A stretch of DNA of 64,000 bases from JAICUY01 sp963716585 (GCA_963716585.1 CAVQTN010000004.1:186001-250000), one strand, 5' to 3'; counted from the stretch's first letter, positions 21,321 through 29,738 are shown. Made by a program: numbers and translations. Notes: a model not told the origin generated them from the letters alone.

Positions 21321-21947
21321 TCAGTTCGATCCTTGCTCCACGATGCGCTGCGGCTCCGCGGGTTGCGGCTGTACCTGTGCGGCGACGGCGTCTCCGATCG
21401 TCTCCGGTTCGACGCCTTCGCTCTTTTTCTCCGCGCGCCTTTCAAGCGGCGCCATGACGATATACATGCTGCGCCCTTCGAGCAGTGGCTGGCGCTCGAT
21501 CGTCCCGTGCTCGGCCAGCATCTCCGCTGCTCGCATCAGGAGGTCTCGTCCGAGGTTGGAGTGGCTCATCTCGCGGCCCCGGAACTGGACCGTCACCTTG
21601 ACCCGGTCCCCGTCATCCAGGAACTCCGCCGCTCTACGGGTCTTCGTCCGCAGGTCATTGACATCGATCTTGACTCGAAGCCGAATCTCCTTGAAGGTCT
21701 GCGACTTCTGCTTCTTCTTCGCTTCGCGCTCGCGCTTCTGGATCTCGTACTTGTACTGCCCGAAGTCGAGGATCCGGCAGACCGGGGGGACTGCCGTCGG
21801 GGCGACCTCCACGAGGTCGAGTCCCTTCTCCTGGGCCAGGGCGAAAGCCTCGGCAGTTGGCATCACGCCAAGCTGCTGACCTTCATCGTCGATGACGCGC
21901 ACCTCGCGGATACGGATCATCTCGTTGACTCGGAGGTCCCTTGCGAT
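21321..21947 (-). CDS. infC: Translation initiation factor IF-3, rare ATC start
   Basis: IF-3 checks start codons on the 30S subunit. The first ATG (21920) would remove conserved residues. Starting at ATC (21947) gives M-ARDLRVNEMIRIREVRVID, the canonical N terminus, with AAGGAG ten bases upstream. Non-AUG infC starts are a known autoregulatory feature in other bacteria. The 208-residue product has the N domain ('PVCRILDFGQYKYE'), a lysine-rich linker and the C domain ('HSNLGRDLLMR'), plus a short Pro/Gln-rich tail. Confidence 0.93.
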   Translation of the reverse strand: MARDLRVNEMIRIREVRVIDDEGQQLGVMPTAEAFALAQEKGLDLVEVAPTAVPPVCRILDFGQYKYEIQKREREAKKKQKSQTFKEIRLRVKIDVNDLRTKTRRAAEFLDDGDRVKVTVQFRGREMSHSNLGRDLLMRAAEMLAEHGTIERQPLLEGRSMYIVMAPLERRAEKKSEGVEPETIGDAVAAQVQPQPAEPQRIVEQGSN

Positions 21948-21957
21948 CTTCGTCCAG

Positions 21958-21963
21958 CTCCTT
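21958..21963 (-). promoter_or_regulatory. Shine-Dalgarno sequence of infC
   Basis: AAGGAG on the minus strand, 10 bases before the ATC codon and about 37 before the first ATG. This spacing supports the ATC start. Confidence 0.65.
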
Positions 21964-22026
21964 CAACAATAAGGCCACCGGCCGATGAGGACGGGTGGCC
22001 CAGATTCCTGCGCAAAACGTCCGTGG

Positions 22027-22055
22027 ACTATACACCGACACCCCCCGGCCGGCAA
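22027..22055 (-). promoter_or_regulatory. Promoter of the infC-rpmI-rplT-pheS-pheT operon
   Basis: Minus-strand TTGCCG (22055-22050), a 17-base spacer, then TATAGT (22032-22027). This matches the sigma-70 consensus at 4/6 and 5/6 positions. The predicted leader is about 70 bases before the infC ATC. Confidence 0.6.
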
Positions 22056-22059
22056 CCGC

Positions 22060-22425
22060 TCAGGGTGGATAGTCGTAGAAGATCGCGACCTGTCGTCCGT
22101 CGGGATCGGCGACCCGAAACGAGCGCGTCCCCTCCCACCGATCGCCCGAAGGAGGAGCAACCAGCGCGAAGCCACGACGCCCGAGCTCCTGCGCCCAGGC
22201 ATCGACCTCGCCGGCCGTGTCGACGCGGAAGCCGATCTGGATCCCGTCGCGGGTTGCCTGCTCGGCCCGGCGGAAGCTGAGCTCAAAGCCACCGAGCTCG
22301 AGGTCGACGCCGCGTTCGTCGTCGGCGCGCAGTCGGAAGCCGAATGCCGACGCGTAGAACTCGGCGACGCGCTGGGGATCGGTTGAGCGCAGGGCAAGCT
22401 GACCGATCGCGCGCATCTTTCTCAT
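22060..22425 (-). CDS. VOC (glyoxalase/bleomycin resistance) family protein
   Basis: A single VOC module of 121 residues: 'AIGQLALRSTDPQRVAEFYA', a middle strand pair, and the C-terminal 'SFRVADPDGRQVAIFYDYPP'. These proteins use a beta-alpha-beta-beta-beta fold to bind metal and small substrates. The substrate is unknown. ATGs at 22425 and 22416 are both possible. It lies between thrS and infC on the same strand, 55 bases after thrS. Confidence 0.82.
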   Translation of the reverse strand: MRKMRAIGQLALRSTDPQRVAEFYASAFGFRLRADDERGVDLELGGFELSFRRAEQATRDGIQIGFRVDTAGEVDAWAQELGRRGFALVAPPSGDRWEGTRSFRVADPDGRQVAIFYDYPP

Positions 22426-22480
22426 CGGACGAACGAGCCCTTTGCGCCCGCCAGCGCATACCCGCGCCGCGCCGGCGACA

Positions 22481-24292
22481 TCACGCCGGCGGGTTCTCGT
22501 CGACGTACGGCCACAGCTCGCGGTCGGCGACTCGCCTGCGCAGGTCCGCCACGAACTCGTCCAGGGGCACGCCCTGGCTCGACTCCCCGGTGCGCAGGCG
22601 CGGGGACACCGCGTGGGCTTCGGCGTCGCGATCCCCGACCACCACCATCACCGGAACCTTCTGTGCCTGCGCGTCGCGCAGCTTCGCCTGCATGCGCTCG
22701 GATCGGTCATCGACCTCGACGCGCAGGCCCGCCTCGAACAGCGCACCGCGCACCTCGTTGGCGTACTCGATGTGACGGTCGGCGATCGGCACCACGACGA
22801 CCTGGACCGGCGCCAGCCAGAGCGGAAACGCACCGGCGTAATGCTCCGTGATCACGCCGGTGAAGCGCTCGAAGCTGCCGTAGATCGCGTAGTGGATGAT
22901 TGCAGGTCGATCGAAGCCGCCCTCGGCGGTGCGGTACTCCAGGTCGAAGCGCTGCGGCAGCTGGTAATCGAGCTGAACAGTGGCGCTCTGCCACTCGCGG
23001 CCGAGGGCATCAGTGAAGAAGACGTCGATCTTCGGCGCGTAGAAGGTGGCGCCCTCCGGATCGAGCGCGTAGGTGATGCCGGCACGCTCCAAGGCGCTGC
23101 GCAGCTTGCCCTCCGCCATGTCCCAGAACTCGTCCGAACCGAGCCGTCTTGCGGGACGCGTGGCGAGCTTGAAGCTGGGCTCGAAGCCGAACGGCGCGTA
23201 CTGCTTCTTGACCAGCGAGAGAGCCAGGTTGACCTCGTCCACGACCTGGTCGTCGCGGCAGAAGACATGCGAGTCGTCCTGGGTCAGCTGCCGAACGCGG
23301 AACATGCCGGCCAGCACGCCGGTGCGCTCCTTGCGGAACAGGACACTGTAGTCGTTGAACCGGATCGGGAGCTCTCGATATGAGTGCGCCCCGGTCTTGT
23401 AGATCAGGATCTCTTCCGGGCAGTTCATCGGCTTGAGCCCGGACACGTGGTCGTAGTCATCCAGCACGAACATGTTGTCCTGGTAGAGCTCCCAGTGGCC
23501 GGACTCCTCCCACAGCTCCTTGCGCACCAGGCTCGGCGTGCGGACCTCGTGGAATCCGGCCTCGCGGCGAACCTGGCGCGACCAGTCCTCCAACGCGCGA
23601 TACAGGGCCATCCCCCTGGCGTGCCAGAACGGAGCAGCCGGCGAGACCGGGTGGAACGTGAACAGGTCGAGCTCGCGACCCAGGCGCCGATGATCGCGGG
23701 TGCGGGCCTCCTCCAGCCGCCACAGGTAGCGGTCGAGCTCCTCCTGGGTCTCCCACACCGTGCCGTAGATACGCTGCAGCATCGGTCGATGCTCGTCCCC
23801 GCGCCAATACGCGCCGGCGCTGTTCAGCAGCTTGAACGGGCCAAGCTCGGCGGTGGAGCCGATGTGCGGGCCGCGGCACAGGTCGATGAAATCGCCGTGC
23901 CGGTAGAAGCTGACCGTCTCGGACTCGTCGGCCGGCAGGTCTCGGATGATCTCGACCTTGTACGACTGGTGGTCGCGCTCCAGCTGGGCCACGGCCTGGT
24001 CACGATCCAGCTCGGAGCGCTCGAAGGAGAGCTGCCTGGTCATCTGCTCGCGCATCCCGGCCTCGATCGCCTCGAGATCCGCGGGGGTCAGTGGCCGGGG
24101 CAGATCGAAGTCGTAGTAGAAGCCGTCGCGGATGGCCGGGCCGATGCCGAGCTTCGCGCCGGGGAAGAGCTCCGTCACCGCAGCCGCCATCATGTGCGCC
24201 GCCGAATGGCGCATGGTGTCGAGCCGGTCGTGGGCACCTGCGTCGAGCAGCTCCTCGGGCCTGGCGCGGACCTCGTCGGAATCAATGGCCAT
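22481..24292 (-). CDS. thrS: Threonyl-tRNA synthetase lacking the TGS domain
   Basis: A 603-residue class II synthetase. The editing domain starts almost at once with HSAAH (residues 29-33). The zinc-binding catalytic core has 'LKPMNCPEEILIYK' and motif 2 'FRKERTGVLAGMFRVRQLTQ', and the anticodon-binding domain ends the protein. The usual N-terminal TGS domain of about 60 residues is absent. A TAG lies five codons upstream in frame, so this is not a wrong start. The upstream TAGGCT box 9 bases away also supports this ATG. Confidence 0.95.
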   Translation of the reverse strand: MAIDSDEVRARPEELLDAGAHDRLDTMRHSAAHMMAAAVTELFPGAKLGIGPAIRDGFYYDFDLPRPLTPADLEAIEAGMREQMTRQLSFERSELDRDQAVAQLERDHQSYKVEIIRDLPADESETVSFYRHGDFIDLCRGPHIGSTAELGPFKLLNSAGAYWRGDEHRPMLQRIYGTVWETQEELDRYLWRLEEARTRDHRRLGRELDLFTFHPVSPAAPFWHARGMALYRALEDWSRQVRREAGFHEVRTPSLVRKELWEESGHWELYQDNMFVLDDYDHVSGLKPMNCPEEILIYKTGAHSYRELPIRFNDYSVLFRKERTGVLAGMFRVRQLTQDDSHVFCRDDQVVDEVNLALSLVKKQYAPFGFEPSFKLATRPARRLGSDEFWDMAEGKLRSALERAGITYALDPEGATFYAPKIDVFFTDALGREWQSATVQLDYQLPQRFDLEYRTAEGGFDRPAIIHYAIYGSFERFTGVITEHYAGAFPLWLAPVQVVVVPIADRHIEYANEVRGALFEAGLRVEVDDRSERMQAKLRDAQAQKVPVMVVVGDRDAEAHAVSPRLRTGESSQGVPLDEFVADLRRRVADRELWPYVDENPPA

Positions 24293-24301
24293 GGGCTGCC
24301 A

Positions 24302-24307
24302 AGCCTA
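24302..24307 (-). promoter_or_regulatory. -10-like box of thrS (leaderless type)
   Basis: TAGGCT on the minus strand, 9 bases before the thrS ATG, with no Shine-Dalgarno sequence. Confidence 0.4.
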
Positions 24308-24399
24308 GCGCAGCGACCCGCCACGTGCAGGTCCCTGTGCCACGGGTGCCGGCCGGAGGCAGGCGCACGCCCAGGTGCCGCAGGCCGTTCCTCGCCCAG

Positions 24400-24912
24400 C
24401 TAGACGGTCTTGAACTGCTCGAATGGCTGCCGGCAGTCCGCGCAGTGGTAGATCGCCCGGCAGAGCGTCGGCCCGAATGGGTTCTCGATGGTCGTGTTGC
24501 GCGAGCCGCAGTACGGGCAGATGGCGATTGGCAGTACGGCCAGCAGCTCGTCGTCATCGAACGCCGAGGCGGGGGGAACCGCCTGGATGGCCACCGGCGG
24601 GGCGAAGCCGCTGGATCGGAGCCGGTCGCGCCCTTGCGGCGTGATCCGTGCCGAGGTCCATGGCTCCGCGAAGCTGATCTCGACGCGCACTTCGTCGGCG
24701 AGATCGTGGAGGCGCTCCGTGATGTCACGCTGCATGACGTCGATGGCCGGGCAGCCGACGAACGTCGGCAGCAGCTCGACCGTCAGGCGCGGTCCGTCAA
24801 ACGAAACTGAGCGAATCACGCCCAGATCCACGACGCTGATTGCCGGGATCTCCGGGTCCGAGACGTCGGCCAGCGCCGCCCAGGCCGCCTGCTCACGGGT
24901 CTGCGTCACCAC
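24400..24912 (-). CDS. paaD: 1,2-phenylacetyl-CoA epoxidase maturation subunit PaaD
   Basis: The 170-residue product has a MIP18/DUF59-type N domain ('ALADVSDPEIPAISVVDLGV', 'PTFVGCPAI'). A C-terminal zinc-ribbon-like segment has CPYCGS and 'CADCRQPFEQFK'. That is the PaaD layout, thought to help Fe-S or diiron centre assembly in the epoxidase. The GTG at 24912 or 24909 overlaps the paaC stop. It is the last gene of the paa cluster here; no paaE reductase follows. Confidence 0.93.
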   Translation of the reverse strand: MVTQTREQAAWAALADVSDPEIPAISVVDLGVIRSVSFDGPRLTVELLPTFVGCPAIDVMQRDITERLHDLADEVRVEISFAEPWTSARITPQGRDRLRSSGFAPPVAIQAVPPASAFDDDELLAVLPIAICPYCGSRNTTIENPFGPTLCRAIYHCADCRQPFEQFKTV

Positions 24913-25679
24913 GTGGCACCCGGCTCGGAGGCGGCGACCATCGTGAACTGGCCGTGCAGCCAGTTGAAGTCTTCGGTGCGCCGGGTGCGGCCGTCCGCCG
25001 GCACATCGGCGTCGCCGACGGGAAGGTCCAGCTCGTCCAGCATCGGCCGGACGCGTTCGAGCCAGCGCAGGCGCAGGGCGCTGAACGGCTCGGGCAGCGT
25101 GCCGGAACGCACCAGCTCCGCCTCGCCGTCGAGAGGGGTGAAGATGGCCTGCGCATCGGGCCAGGCGCGCAGCAGGGCGGCGGCCAGGCGCTCATGCGCC
25201 TCGCCTCCGGCGAGGCGTCGCAGCCACGTGTCGATGTGCATGCGGTGGTAGCTCTCCTCGCGCCGCATCTTGGCGGTCAGATTGGCGAGAGGCTCGTACG
25301 ACGAGCCTGCCATCGCGGCGAGGCGGACCGCATCGGCCCATTCATACAGGAAGCGCCGTGCGATGGTGAAGGCCCAATCGCCACGCGCGTGGTTCAGCAG
25401 CGCCGCATGCCGGAACTCTGCCGCGGGGCGGCCGAAGGCGACGGCGTCCGCGTCGGCATCGGTCAATTCGGAGAGGAGGCCATACAGCGCGCGGGCATGC
25501 CCGATCTCGTCCTGGCTGATGGAGCTCATGGCCACGTCCTCCTCGAGCATCGGCGCGATGCCCGTCCACTCGGAGTCCCAGAAGCCGATCACGAACTCGT
25601 CGTCGGCCAAGCTCAGCAGCAGCTCGGCGAGCGCCGCGCGCGTCGCTTCGGCGAGCACCGGAACAGCAGCGGCGTTCAC
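24906..25679 (-). CDS. paaC: 1,2-phenylacetyl-CoA epoxidase subunit PaaC
   Basis: Structural partner of PaaA in the multicomponent epoxidase. From the GTG at 25679 (overlapping the paaB stop, purine-rich SD upstream) it gives 257 residues starting VNAAAVPVLAEATRAALAEL. The ferritin-like helical pattern is visible in 'ISQDEIGHARALYGLL' and 'MRREESYHRMHIDTWLRRL'. The frame is open further upstream but overlaps paaB, so the later start is preferred. Confidence 0.93.
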   Translation of the reverse strand: MNAAAVPVLAEATRAALAELLLSLADDEFVIGFWDSEWTGIAPMLEEDVAMSSISQDEIGHARALYGLLSELTDADADAVAFGRPAAEFRHAALLNHARGDWAFTIARRFLYEWADAVRLAAMAGSSYEPLANLTAKMRREESYHRMHIDTWLRRLAGGEAHERLAAALLRAWPDAQAIFTPLDGEAELVRSGTLPEPFSALRLRWLERVRPMLDELDLPVGDADVPADGRTRRTEDFNWLHGQFTMVAASEPGATW

Positions 25680-25984
25680 GTTCCCTCCCCCGCCCGCGCC
25701 TTGGCCGCCTCGAGCTTGTGCTTGATGATGTAGCCACCCGGCTTCTTGAAGGAACGATCGAAGGGCGGCTGCAGCAGATCGGGATCGTCCAGCTCGGTGA
25801 TCGCCGAGCGCGGCACGACCCACAGGCGATGGCTCTCCTGGCGACGACCGTAGAACTCGCGGGCGTAGTGCAGCGCAAGCTCCTCGTCGGGCGCCCGAAC
25901 ACTGCCGCCATGGATCATCGGGTCACCTTCCGACTCCTGGCGAAAGACCTCCCAGACGGCATCGCCCGGCGCGTCCCCGCTCAT
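25676..25984 (-). CDS. paaB: 1,2-phenylacetyl-CoA epoxidase subunit PaaB
   Basis: A 102-residue protein with the PaaB pattern: 'WEVFRQESEGDPMIHGGSVR', 'YAREFYGRRQESHRLWVVPR' and a lysine-rich end. It bridges PaaAC units in the complex. The stop overlaps the paaC GTG, and it starts 12 bases after paaA. Confidence 0.93.
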   Translation of the reverse strand: MSGDAPGDAVWEVFRQESEGDPMIHGGSVRAPDEELALHYAREFYGRRQESHRLWVVPRSAITELDDPDLLQPPFDRSFKKPGGYIIKHKLEAAKARAGEGT

Positions 25985-25996
25985 CGGCGCCCGCCG

Positions 25997-26914
25997 TCAG
26001 GCAACCGCGGTCCGCGGGCCGGCAATCGCGTCGCGCACCCATTGCGTGGCGGCGTGGTTGACGCGGCGGAACTCGAGCCGCTCCTGTGACTTCGGGCCGT
26101 GCCCGGTGACCACGCTGCGGAGCTCGTTCCAGTCCGGTTCGGTGTAGTGCCAGCGGCCATCGGCCTCGTCGCGGCGCAGCTCCGCATCCGGGATGCTCAG
26201 GCCAAGCTCACGGATGCGCGGCACGTAGATCGACAGGAACTCCTGGCGCAACTGCTCGTTGCCCTTGGCCTTGATGCGCCAGTGCAGGTCCTTGTCCTTC
26301 GCCGGGTCCGTGGGCGGCCCGTGCATCTGCATCAGCGGGCCCCACCATCGGTCGAGCGCATCCTGCACCAGCGCTCGCTGGGCTGCGGTGCCGTTCATCA
26401 TCGTCAGCACGACGTCGCGGCCGTGCATGATGTGGACGCTCTCCTCCCAGCAGATCTTCTTCATCGTCCGCGCGTATGGCGCGTAGGAAGAGTCGCGGAG
26501 TGCCTGTTGGCTGACGATCGCGGCGGCGTCGACCAGCCAGGCGATGATCCCGACATCGGCCCACGATTCGGTCGGATAGTGGAACACGTTGTGGAACTTC
26601 GTCGTGCCCGCCATCAGGTCGGCGAGCATCCGCTCGCGAGGCTTGCCGAGGTCCTCGGCGACGCGATACAGGAGCTGGGCATGGCCGACCTCGTCCTGTA
26701 CCTTGCTGGTCAACGCCAGCTTGCGACGAAGCGTCGGCGCGCGGAGGATCCACTCCCGTTCGGGGAGCACACCCATCAGCTCCGAATTGGCGTGCATCTC
26801 CACGAACTTGAGCACCGCGGCGCGGTAGTCGTCGGGCATCCAGTCGTCGGGTTCGACCTTGCCGCCCGACCCAACGTGGGCGTAGAAGGCCTCCGCACGC
26901 TCGGTCTCGTTCAT
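25997..26914 (-). CDS. paaA: 1,2-phenylacetyl-CoA epoxidase catalytic subunit PaaA
   Basis: Diiron oxygenase of 305 residues that forms ring-1,2-epoxyphenylacetyl-CoA. The ATG at 26914 follows GGAGGT. Metal-ligand helices are visible: 'ALTSKVQDEVGHAQLLYRVA' (ExxH) and 'MKKICWEESVHIMHGRDVVL' (ExxxH type), with 'FHNVFHYPTESWADVG' between. It heads the paaABCD cluster. No CoA ligase, isomerase or hydrolase of the pathway is in the window. Confidence 0.95.
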   Translation of the reverse strand: MNETERAEAFYAHVGSGGKVEPDDWMPDDYRAAVLKFVEMHANSELMGVLPEREWILRAPTLRRKLALTSKVQDEVGHAQLLYRVAEDLGKPRERMLADLMAGTTKFHNVFHYPTESWADVGIIAWLVDAAAIVSQQALRDSSYAPYARTMKKICWEESVHIMHGRDVVLTMMNGTAAQRALVQDALDRWWGPLMQMHGPPTDPAKDKDLHWRIKAKGNEQLRQEFLSIYVPRIRELGLSIPDAELRRDEADGRWHYTEPDWNELRSVVTGHGPKSQERLEFRRVNHAATQWVRDAIAGPRTAVA

Positions 26915-26977
26915 CTCGCACCTCCGGGGTACGCCGTCAAGGGTACTGCAAGACTCCGGATGCGGTCGCGACGGCAC

Positions 26978-27232
26978 TCAGTCGTGGCTGACCGACTTGA
27001 GGGGCCGATGCCAGCGTGCATACGCCTGATCCGGCGTGGCGTCCACGATGACGCGCCGCGGCGAGTCGATCGTCACCGCTCCCACCGGCAGGTACAGATC
27101 GACCGGCACCAGGCCTGCGCTGCGAACGAGCAGGTAGTCGACGAAGACGGCGTCGACCGTTCCCAGACGGCGTCCACCAGTGCCGACCAGCGTGGCGCCC
27201 ACCTCGCTGCGTGGGGCCGACCTGTCGCTCAT
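26978..27232 (-). CDS. Small PRC-barrel-like protein
   Basis: An 84-residue protein from the ATG at 27232. The pattern 'VGATLVGTGGRRLGTVDAVF' followed by 'LYLPVGAVTID' matches PRC-barrel/DUF2171 proteins. These are small beta-barrels of mostly unknown function found in stress-related and RNA-processing proteins. A TACCGT box lies 7 bases upstream. It is divergent from the SGNH hydrolase. Confidence 0.6.
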   Translation of the reverse strand: MSDRSAPRSEVGATLVGTGGRRLGTVDAVFVDYLLVRSAGLVPVDLYLPVGAVTIDSPRRVIVDATPDQAYARWHRPLKSVSHD

Positions 27233-27239
27233 CTGCTGA

Positions 27240-27245
27240 ACGGTA
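27240..27245 (-). promoter_or_regulatory. -10-like box of the PRC-barrel gene
   Basis: TACCGT (minus strand) 7 bases before the ATG at 27232, with no Shine-Dalgarno sequence. Confidence 0.35.
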
Positions 27246-27264
27246 GCAGGCAGACGTCCGGCGC

Positions 27265-27270
27265 TATGCT
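27265..27270 (+). promoter_or_regulatory. -10-like box of the SGNH hydrolase gene
   Basis: TATGCT 5 bases before the ATG at 27276, with no Shine-Dalgarno sequence. Confidence 0.35.
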
Positions 27271-27275
27271 CTGGC

Positions 27276-28094
27276 ATGCACTCAGGCATGCTGCGTGGAC
27301 TTCTGCGAACGCTGCTCGTAGTCCTCGGTGCGCTGACGGCGCTCATCGTCGTGCAGCTGCTGCGGCTGCGCCGCACCGAGTTCCTGCCGTTGCACCCCGG
27401 CTTCTACATCAGCCACACGGTCGACCCCGAAGGAGGCCTGGGCGAGGGCGCGGCACCGACGTTGCGGCTGCTGACCTTCGGTGACTCGACGACCGCCGGT
27501 GTGGGCGTCGATCGCGCCGAGGACGCGCTGCCGATGCTCCTGGCCCGACGGATGGCCGACAGGGAGCGCAGGCGCGTGCGGGTGCTCAATTTCGGCTGGT
27601 CCGGCGCGCGTGTCGCGGACCTCGTGCGTGACCAGGTGCCACGTGCCGGCCGATCACTGCGCGACGGCGAGCCACCATGGCTACCGGTCGCCGCCGTGGT
27701 GGTCGTGGTCATCGGTGCGAACGACGCCACGCATCGCACGCCACCACGGCGCTTCCGGCGTGACCTGCGTGGCGCGCTGGAGACGATCCGTCGCCAGGCG
27801 CCGGCCGCGCGCGTCGTGTTGGCCGGCATCCCGCGCTTCCGCGGCGCGCTGCCGCATCTCGAGCCGCTCATCTCGGTAGCCGACACCTACGCCATCCTGC
27901 TGCGCCGCATCCAGCGCCAGGAGGCCGACCGTGCGGGCGTCCGGTTCGCGGCGCTGGCAGAGGACGTGCCGCCGCTGGCGATCGCGCACGGGGCGAGCGT
28001 CGACGACGTGCTCGCCGCAGACCGGTTCCACCCATCGCCCCTCGGCTATCGCATCTGGGCGGACGTCATCGATTCCAAGCTGCGGAGTGGGTAG
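27276..28094 (+). CDS. Membrane-anchored SGNH/GDSL hydrolase
   Basis: A 272-residue protein with an N-terminal hydrophobic anchor (about residues 8-28). The SGNH blocks follow: 'LLTFGDSTTAGVG' (nucleophile Ser), a glycine block 'LNFGWSGAR', 'VVIGANDATH' (block III Asn) and 'DRFHPSPLGY' (catalytic Asp/His). Such enzymes are esterases or lipases; the substrate is unknown. ATGs at 27276 and 27288 are both possible. Confidence 0.88.
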   Translation: MHSGMLRGLLRTLLVVLGALTALIVVQLLRLRRTEFLPLHPGFYISHTVDPEGGLGEGAAPTLRLLTFGDSTTAGVGVDRAEDALPMLLARRMADRERRRVRVLNFGWSGARVADLVRDQVPRAGRSLRDGEPPWLPVAAVVVVVIGANDATHRTPPRRFRRDLRGALETIRRQAPAARVVLAGIPRFRGALPHLEPLISVADTYAILLRRIQRQEADRAGVRFAALAEDVPPLAIAHGASVDDVLAADRFHPSPLGYRIWADVIDSKLRSG

Positions 28095-28121
28095 GCGATC
28101 GCACACTTCCCCGATAGCGCG

Positions 28122-29666
28122 CTATCCCACGGTGACACCGACGCTGTGGTAGCCACGAGCGCCATCCGGTGGCGGCGGACTGACATCCCCGGTCTGTACG
28201 GTGCCGGTGCCGTCAGTCGCTCGGACGCGCAGGAGATGCTGCCCGCGGCTGGCGTGCCAGCGATACACGAATTGGACCCAGGTCGCCTTCGAGATCGGCT
28301 GAGATAGCTCGGCCATCTGCCACTCCCCGTCGTCGACCTGCACCTCGACGGCGCTGATGCCACGGTCCGGCGCCCAGGCGACCCCCGCGATCGGCACGCT
28401 GCCGGCAGCGAGGCTGCTGTCGCCGCGCGGGGTGTCGATCCGCGATTGGGTCAGGATCGGCCCCTGTTTGGCCCAGCCGAGGCGGATCCAGTAGGCGTCG
28501 AAGGCCTCGAGGGTGGTCAGCTCGATGTTGGTCAGCCACTTCGTGGCGCTGACGTAACCGAACAGCCCCGGCACGATGAGCCGCGCCGGAAAGCCGTGCT
28601 GCGGCGGAAGCGTCGCCCCGTTCATGCCCACGGCGATCATCGCCCGGCGCCCCGGCGCCTCCAGCCAGCTCGTCGGAAAGCCGGCCGTCCACCCGTCGAA
28701 GGCGCGCCCGACGAGCTGGGTGGCGCCGGCCTGCACGCCGGCCCGCGCCAGCACCTCGGCGAGCGGCACGCCGGTCCAGCGCGCGTTGCCCACGAGATCA
28801 CCGCCGACCTCGTTGCTGACACAGGCAATGGTCACGTACTGCTCGATCTGCGGCATGGCCAGGAGCTGCCTGTAGTCGAGGGTCAGCTCGTGCTCGACCA
28901 TTCCGGTGACGCTCATCGACCAGCTCGAGGCGTCCAACCGCGGGGTGAGCAGCTGCGTGTCGATGCGGTAGAAGTCGCCGTTGGGCATGACGATCGGCGT
29001 GATCCCCGCAACGTCAAGGCTCGCGCGCGGCGGCAGCGTTGCGGCGCCGCTCGAGGGTGCGGGGAGGGGCGGCAGCGATGCCGCCTGCGCGTGCTCCCGC
29101 TCGAGCAGGAAGCGGCCCAGTCCCCCACCCAGCATGGCGACGCCTCCCAGCGCCACCGCGCTGCCGATGAAGCGCCTGCGGGCCCAATCCGGCATCTCCG
29201 GCTGGTGCTGGCGCGGGACGGCCGCCGTCAGGAGACCACGGAGGACGACCACCGCAACCGCGACGGAGGCGACCGCCGTGGGAGCGGCCAGCACAGGATC
29301 GCTCTGTGGGTCGAGCAGTGCCGCGTACAGACCCAGGGCGCCGAAGGCAGCGAAGCCAATCGTCGCTCGGCCCGGTCGCCTCCGTCCGACGATGCCGAGC
29401 AGCGCGGTGATGGCCACGGCCGCCGCTGCCACGAACACGTTGAGGAACAGCTTGTCGTTGGTGCCGAACAGGTCGACGGTGAGCTGCTTCGCCCCGGGCG
29501 GCTGCAGCGCGATGATCAGCTCGCCGACCGAGGTGACGACCGACGGGGCCCCGGGCAGCAAGCCCGCGACCAGCTCCGCCAGCGCGAGGCCGCTCGCACC
29601 TGCGATGGCGCCGGCCGCGGCGGCAGCCACGCGGCTTGGTGGTGGGAGATCGCTTCGCTCGGCCAC
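28122..29666 (-). CDS. Membrane-anchored molybdopterin-dependent oxidoreductase (sulfite oxidase-like)
   Basis: The N-terminal third has four or five hydrophobic segments. The C-terminal part is the sulfite-oxidase/YedY Moco fold, with the metal-ligand Cys in 'YVTIACVSNEVGGDLVGNAR', 'HGFPARLIVPGLFGYVSATK' and a C-terminal immunoglobulin-like dimer domain ('GVAWAPDRGISAVEVQVDDG'). I prefer the GTG at 29666 (514 residues) because TACGCT lies 6 bases upstream; an ATG at 29690 is the alternative. The substrate could be sulfite or oxidised protein methionine. No haem partner gene is adjacent. Confidence 0.88.
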   Translation of the reverse strand: MAERSDLPPPSRVAAAAAGAIAGASGLALAELVAGLLPGAPSVVTSVGELIIALQPPGAKQLTVDLFGTNDKLFLNVFVAAAAVAITALLGIVGRRRPGRATIGFAAFGALGLYAALLDPQSDPVLAAPTAVASVAVAVVVLRGLLTAAVPRQHQPEMPDWARRRFIGSAVALGGVAMLGGGLGRFLLEREHAQAASLPPLPAPSSGAATLPPRASLDVAGITPIVMPNGDFYRIDTQLLTPRLDASSWSMSVTGMVEHELTLDYRQLLAMPQIEQYVTIACVSNEVGGDLVGNARWTGVPLAEVLARAGVQAGATQLVGRAFDGWTAGFPTSWLEAPGRRAMIAVGMNGATLPPQHGFPARLIVPGLFGYVSATKWLTNIELTTLEAFDAYWIRLGWAKQGPILTQSRIDTPRGDSSLAAGSVPIAGVAWAPDRGISAVEVQVDDGEWQMAELSQPISKATWVQFVYRWHASRGQHLLRVRATDGTGTVQTGDVSPPPPDGARGYHSVGVTVG

Positions 29667-29672
29667 ACGGCG

Positions 29673-29678
29673 AGCGTA
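29673..29678 (-). promoter_or_regulatory. -10-like box of the Moco oxidase gene
   Basis: TACGCT (minus strand) 6 bases before the GTG at 29666. If used, it excludes the upstream ATG at 29690. Confidence 0.35.
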
Positions 29679-29738
29679 GGACTTGCGCATGACGGTCGTG
29701 TGTCGTGGCCGACTCCGGCCCGCTATCGGTGGTTGCTT

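Noticed and set aside
26099..27484. 461-codon plus-strand frame over paaA
   Set aside because: Antisense to the diiron-ligand helices of paaA and overlapping the SGNH gene in another frame.
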